From Vicugna pacos (lineage: Eukaryota; Chordata; Mammalia; Artiodactyla; Camelidae): a stretch of DNA of 64,000 nt. This document shows positions 58,736-64,000 of this stretch, piece by piece (position 1 is the first letter of the stretch; the number at the start of each line of letters is the position of its first letter). The notes under the pieces were generated by a model. It was not told the origin of the DNA and made no database searches. It saw nothing but the letters and a program-made list of their open reading frames with translations. The stretch spans positions 17,011,001 through 17,075,000 of the forward strand of contig NC_132993.1 in assembly GCF_048564905.1 (NCBI RefSeq), given 5' to 3'. Both the position numbers and the translations under genes were made by a program.

Positions 58736-60049
58736 TCATTTAGTTTTATTAGAATTTCAACAGTGGAAATTACTCAACAGTGTCATGTCACTCTTGTTAT
58801 AGCAGATGTATTGGATTTTCACCAGCCCATCTTAGAGTGACTAAGCTAAGATAAAGTACATGCAAGTTTTTAAGGAGGACAGGATCCTTGAAAAGCATGA
58901 AGAAAAACAGCTGCTTTATTTGAACAGTTAATCTTAAAGGGCCATTTAACTTTCAAGCTGAGACAGTCTTAGAGATAGTCTTATTTCTCTCTCTTCCTCT
59001 TCTCACTAGAACATCTCTAAGCCAGAGCTGCGACATCCAGACAGGGCAAAAATTACTTAGGATAGGAACCTCCAAAATTCCCCAAGAACAGCAGTTCTCT
59101 GTCTACACTCATCTGGCTCCTACCAGTAATCTCGCCAGATCAGCAATTCTGCTGCTCCCAAGAATGATAACTGTCATTTGCTGGGGCTGTTGAGCCAGCC
59201 TTTTCTCCTTGGTATCTTTTGATGGGATGCTCTTCCTCTTCTCTAGTGTTTAAAGAAAAGAAATAAACCTGAAGATGCCTCTGTGAGCAAGTAAAGTCAA
59301 ATATATTTCAGGGAAAGGCAGCTCTCTAAAGATCTAAGCGACAGAGTGTTAATGTGGTTCAGTCCCTGTCAGCAGATCTGTCGTAAGTCATTACCTTCTC
59401 TCCTGCTTATTCACCAAGGAGTGGGCCAAGGCAAGATCAAAACAGACAGCAGCCAATCAACGTATCAAAATACTCACCCCCAAATAAGCCCTGTTTCACA
59501 GAACAGTCTAGGTGACAACTAAGATGGCCATCGGTGGGTCTGCCTTTACTTAGATAGAAAGTAAATTCAGAATCCTACTTTAAAACCCAGGGCTTATCCC
59601 TATATTGATGTCACTCTGTAATAGCATGGTACTCAGGCAAGTTTCTCAGTCCCAAGCAAAGCTGGTAAACAAATGTTACTAACTGTAATTACTTTCTCAT
59701 TCAGCAGTCCCTCGTGACTCCTCTATCCCTGGGGATAAGCCCTTCCAGCCTGTTCTTTTTCAACTGACCTCATAACCCAGATATCATAAATGAATTCTTG
59801 AAAAGTTGCATCTAAATTAAAATCTGTCCCAAACACATTAGGAGAATTGATGGATTGCTGAAGAAAACATTTGGAATTTTAACTGACTTCAAAAAATAAA
59901 AACTTGAGATCATTATTCATGTAGAATGTACAGGGTTGGTTGCAGATGATTTTCTGCAGACAAAAGAAAAACAATTTCTTCATTTCTAGCCCCTCTGGGC
60001 TTTCTCCAAAAGCCCAGCTGGCTATACTACACGGAAATCAGTTTAAATA
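58736..60049. other. Intronic sequence, nothing recognised
   Basis: About 1.3 kb of unassigned intron. Confidence 0.4.
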
Positions 60050-60068
60050 AACACACACACACACACAC
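60050..60068 (+). repeat. (CA)n microsatellite
   Basis: Nine uninterrupted AC units. Confidence 0.9.
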
Positions 60069-60980
60069 CTCTTTTCTTTGCCCCTCTTCTTGATTGGCAA
60101 AAAGCTACTTACAGAAGTCTAGTTAACCTGAAAATTTCTAAGAAAACCAGCCAACTAGACAGGAAGATCCTATTTCTTCTTCATCCAGAGATAAGACTAT
60201 AAAGATATTTGTAAAAATTCAAGTTGATCACATTGTGTGCCTATTCTGCTTGTATGTAAAAACCATCTCTCATTTGCTCACTCCTCAGCCTTTTTCATCA
60301 ACAGTTATGAGGACAAGTTCCCTGGTAGCATCATGTCAATAAAGGCAGTACTTATAGATTAAGCACAAGCATGAGCTGGTCAATTTCTTGTTCCACGACA
60401 CCATTTAAAGGAAGCGTTTGGATGGGTATGTTTAGAAATTGAGCACTCTTAACAAACCAACTACTTTCCCACTTAATTTATTTCTATTTATGTCCAGATT
60501 TTCTAAGTAAGATATCAAAAACCTATGAACACCAGGGTAAAGAGCTTAGGGAATGACTGGGAGTTTATTTCTGGGATGGCTGAAGAAGAATTCAAATTAC
60601 CAGGTTTGGTTGTGCTATGAAACAAATTCAAAAGAGTGCTAATTATAGAATCTGGATGGCCGAGTATGTGGGCCTTTTTCCCCCAATCCTTTTGGATGTT
60701 TCAAATATTTTTATGACAAACTGTAGGAAAAAACTGACAGGTTTTTATGTTGGTTGTCTAACAGTACATGAAACAAACTGTTGGGGAAAACTGGTGAAGC
60801 CTTTCATTTAATGGGAAATATTTTTTCATTTCTGTAGGTGTTTTCTTAGCATCGTTCCCTTTAATAGTAATGGATTTTCTGACTGATCATGTGGGTATGT
60901 GGATCAATAGTAATAACAGTTATGAGACAACAAGTCAACATGCAGGGCAGTTCAGAAGGTCCTGCTGAATCCATGACCCC
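60069..60980. other. Intronic sequence, nothing recognised
   Basis: No landmark seen. Confidence 0.4.
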
Positions 60981-60984
60981 ACTG

Positions 60985-61135
60985 CACTCCCGACCTTAGT
61001 CTTACAAGGTAGTTTGAGCCAGCATCATTCTCGTTTTACAGATGAGGGAAGTGAGGCTCAGGGAAGATCAGTGACTTGGGCCCATCTAAGAGCACTGAAC
61101 TGACAAGAAGACCAGATCCCCGTTTTAAAGCCTTT
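60985..61135 (-). repeat. MIR SINE, partial
   Basis: 'ttctcgttttacagatgagg', 'gaagtgaggctcagggaaga', 'tcagtgacttgggcccatct' match reverse MIR. Confidence 0.75.
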
Positions 61136-62220
61136 TCCCACCATTCAGTGATGAAATTTACATCAGTGATTTTCCGGAATGGTGACCAAGAATAACAACA
61201 AAAATTTTACAAAAGATAAGATGTATTACACTAGTAAGAGAATTAATAATACAATTTGAAGACACAGATGAATGCTATGAGATTCTTAAAGTCCCCATTA
61301 ATATGGAAAGATTTCATTTGCTCAGCTGTCTCAGAAGTAAACAGGTGAGTGCTGAAAGTCACAGTGACAATCTAAACAAAGACAAGAACAAAGGCATCTT
61401 CTACTCCATCTTCTTGGATAAAACCTGAAGCAGCCACTAGTGGTTGATTTGAGCCCCTCCTTGTGTCATGATGAGGTCAAACAATATTGCTAATGAATAA
61501 AGTAAAATTCAAAGAAAATAAAAACTGCACACTGTGTAAGTTAGTATTTCTTGAGGTTTAGATACACACTTTAGAATCAGATTAGACTCTAAGGCTTCTT
61601 GGTTCTAAGACTTATTTTAGCACGGTAAGACCATTAACGCCACCTCTCAGAGCTTACAGGAGAGGGGGAAAAAGTCAATTGATCAGCTCTCTTTTCAACC
61701 TAATGATTTCATGATGACTTCCAGCAGACCTTAAATGGGACTAATCTATTTAGGCTGATAAAAGCTGAATCTATTCTGTACCACGGGCTGCAATGAAAAC
61801 AACTGGCCTTAATGCAAATACTGCTTAAATCTAGCATTCTTCATATTAACATAATTTGATATGATGAAAACAATATGCTGTTGCTGCTGGCCACACTTCC
61901 CTGGGAAACCAGCAAGAGGTTACTGGCAGTACTCTGGCCTAGCTGGGGAGATAATAGGTTTGGGCATCAGTGTAATTATCTCCGGCAAATCAGCATACTG
62001 TAAGCAGCTGTGTCTACCAACCTTCAATAAGGCTTAACTGGAGCTCCAGCAATCACTCAGCCAACCAAAAACTTCCATTTGGAACCTTGCTGACACCAGA
62101 ATTCAGGCCATATCACCTTAACAGCAATACTTCTACAATGCTTCCTGCTAGAGGGTATTCAAGAAAAATAAAGCAAGTTGAACCTGTCTCATTCCATATA
62201 ATTTGCTTCCAATTGTTAGC
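61136..62220. other. Intronic sequence with a weak MIR and a candidate conserved block
   Basis: 'ttagaatcagattagactct' near 61571 may be a MIR head. 61850-62080 is a non-repetitive, balanced stretch including an AAGCAGCTGTG E-box near 62004. Confidence 0.35.
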
Positions 62221-62221
62221 T

Positions 62222-62637
62222 ATAGTGGGTTGAATAGTGTTCTCTCAAAATTTCATATGCAATCTCAGAACCATGACCTTACTTGGAAATAGGGTCTTTG
62301 CCGTGGTAATTAAGGTAAGAGTTGAGATGAGATCATGTTGGGGTTAGAGTGGGCCCTAAATCCAAAGAAAGCATCCTTATAAGAGCCAGAAAAGGAAAAA
62401 TGCAGAACACAGGAGAAGACCCCGTTAAGACAGAGGCAGCGATCAGAGTCATGCTTCCAGAAGCCCTGAAGAGTCAGGACCACCAGAAGGCAGGAGAAGC
62501 AAGGACGGGTCCTCCTCTAGGGCCCTGGAGGGAATGTAGCCCCTGTGCTCCACACTGTGAGACAATACATTTCCGTTGTTTTCAGCCACCAAGGCTGTGG
62601 TAATTTGTTATGACTGCCCCAGGAAACTAACATACTA
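62222..62637 (+). mobile_element. MLT1-type MaLR solo LTR (fossil)
   Basis: Long terminal repeat of the mammalian-wide ERVL-MaLR group. Landmarks: 'tgggttgaatagtgttctct', 'acttggaaatagggtctttg', 'agagtgggccctaaatccaa', 'tccttataagagccag', 'tgtgagacaatacatttccg', 'ttgttttcagccaccaaggc' and a closing 'aggaaactaacatac'. No internal retroviral region is seen, so it is a solo LTR. It is old (early placental) and broken. Confidence 0.85.
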
Positions 62638-63050
62638 GCTTTAACAGCTGGAAATACTGCATGCCACTTTTGCTGCTAACAAATGATCAGTGAGTTGGCA
62701 AACTCCAGGAAAAAGAGAAAGGGGGTAAAACAGTATCATCTCTTGCTGTCACACCAGGGCAGTGTGGGCAGAACACACGAGTTACAAGGTGGTGCCAGAG
62801 TACGAAGAACAGGAATGAGTAAGCGGCAAGTGAGTGATGAGAAAAGATGCAGGGTGAAATCCAGACAGAGATGGCAGCGGCAGAGACGCAGAGTTGGCAG
62901 ACGCCAGAAGTCTGTACAGGTGAGAGTCAGCGGGCAGGTAACAGCTATCAGAGCAGTCAGTGCTGAGATCCACGCAGATGGGACCCAGGAAGGGAAGGAG
63001 ATATGTTTTACAGTCGTTACTCCATCTCAACATTAGAAATGATTCCTATG
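62638..63050. other. Intronic sequence, purine-rich, nothing recognised
   Basis: An Arg-rich open frame here reflects AGA/CGN-rich low complexity. Confidence 0.4.
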
Positions 63051-63054
63051 TCCC

Positions 63055-63165
63055 TATGACATATATTCTATTATTTTTGTTTTACGAAGGAGGAAGCAGG
63101 TACAGAGAGGTTAGTGATTTGGGCCTGACCACAAAATTATCAATTGAAATGTCTGGGATTTAAAT
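63055..63165 (-). repeat. MIR SINE, partial
   Basis: 'tgttttacgaaggaggaagc', 'aggtacagagaggttagtga', 'tttgggcctgaccacaaaat' match reverse MIR. Confidence 0.65.
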
Positions 63166-63334
63166 GTATTTGTATCTGAGGCTAAGGCTTACATAGCAAG
63201 CTTAGCTCAAAAACAGAGCCCTCTTGTTATACACCTTACTGAATTAAACAATGCTTCAATCATAATTTTTTGGTACTTCCTCTCAGGGCAGTCACTGATT
63301 CAATGGAATAGAAAGATCCAGGCTAGCAATACTA

Positions 63335-63490
63335 ATTCTGGTTGCAGAGTTGGGATCATGGATCATTTGGGCAGCTTATAAAACTGGATGCCCAGGCCCC
63401 ACCCCTGATCTGGGCTGGGATCTGGGTGTTTTCAGAAAGGGCCTGGGTGATTCTAGTGGGTACTGTCTTTGAGACCTGTGGCTCATACCC
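63335..63490 (+). mobile_element. MER5A-like element, diverged
   Basis: 'ggatcatttgggcagcttat', 'ggatgcccaggccccacccc', 'gggcctgggtgattctagtg' resemble the sense MER5A interior. Confidence 0.6.
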
Positions 63491-64000
63491 CTCGAGGTAG
63501 CAATGGCAACTGTAGGGGTGGAGGAAGAGATGAGACGGTGGGGTGTGTAGGCTGCCCCGAACCATTCCACTGCTCAGAAGTACTCCGACACATACTGGGG
63601 TGATGAGGGAAAGGAAAATATGCTTTAAATGTTTCAAGACTGCCTACAATTTTCACTTGCAGGGTTGACGTTTTTTCCTCCCAGGAGACAGGGATTGAAG
63701 CCTAAGCATTAGGAAAGCTGTCTCTGTCTCACATTGCCCTACGTGAGCCAGAAAATGTACGTTCATCCTGTGTTTGGAAAGTACTTTGCAAAATTCAGCA
63801 ATGTGCTAGACTAGGAAGTAGCTTCTGCTGCTGCCATAAATATTGTTTTTACAATTTCTGGGCCTGCATGAAACCGAGCTGAATAGCTTTTTTAAGTAAC
63901 CGTGTTGTTCACCGCAAGGCTAAGGGCCCAGAGCGTTAGGTCCTGTTTCCTAACCTCCAGCTGGAAATGGCGGTGTTATTAAAAGGCAACGCTTCTCAAA
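63491..64000. other. Intronic sequence, nothing recognised
   Basis: No repeat or exon recognised. 63,820-63,920 has the non-repetitive look of a conserved noncoding element but nothing specific. Confidence 0.35.

Larger units (their letters stand above)
12395..64000 (-). other. EXOC4: EXOC4 intron, upstream of the exon (3' part of that intron)
   Basis: In transcript orientation this is the last 51.6 kb of the intron preceding the exon. The previous coding segment (expected to end near GVQRPLLQ) was not seen on the minus strand. The interval holds the repeats listed here plus one unexplained exon-like block on the opposite strand at 51930..52263. Confidence 0.8.

Noticed and set aside
62683-63036. 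117-codon Arg-rich open frame
   Set aside because: Low-complexity AGA/CAG/CGG-rich DNA; no family and no exon signals.
1-64000. CRISPR arrays, operons, phage or bacterial systems
   Set aside because: The SINEs, LINEs, CpG scarcity and spliced EXOC4 exon show a mammalian nuclear genome; no regularly spaced direct repeats were seen.

Overview
This window is mammalian nuclear DNA, almost certainly from a camelid (camel, llama or alpaca). The lineage call rests on four copies of a tRNA-Ala-derived SINE of the camelid vic-1 type, whose heads keep the box A and box B promoter blocks. Ancient mammalian-wide repeats (L2, MIR, L3/CR1, MER5A, MER2, MLT1, L1M) fill much of the rest. Base composition is AT-leaning and CpG is scarce outside a few spots.

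The window lies inside one very large gene, EXOC4 (SEC8), transcribed on the minus strand. I recognise a single coding exon, 12258..12394, with clean splice signals on both sides. Positions 1..12257 are the start of the intron downstream of it and 12395..64000 are the end of the intron upstream of it. I found no other EXOC4 exon by eye.

Layout. 1-12 kb: L2 and MIR fossils, including a roughly 1.9 kb L2 with reverse-transcriptase sequence, split by a MER2-like DNA transposon. 12-20 kb: the EXOC4 exon, a 5'-truncated L1, an older L1M tail, L2 copies and one SINE. 20-33 kb: sparse repeats, MIRs, two SINEs, a strong G-quadruplex motif. 33-41 kb: an old L1M split by a younger L1 with target-site duplications, a full-length MER5A and a second L1 tail. 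41-52 kb: L2, an L3/CR1 fossil, a (TG)n tract and hAT elements. 52-64 kb: L1M tails, a young SINE with an 18-base duplication, and an MLT1 solo LTR.

The least explained signal is an exon-like block at 51930..52263 on the plus strand, antisense to EXOC4. It has an open frame, plausible splice sites at both ends and more CpG than its surroundings. I do not recognise its protein. A small CpG-dense patch at 57039..57160 is also unexplained.

All repeat calls come from recall of family consensus sequences. Boundaries are approximate unless target-site duplications or inverted ends are given.
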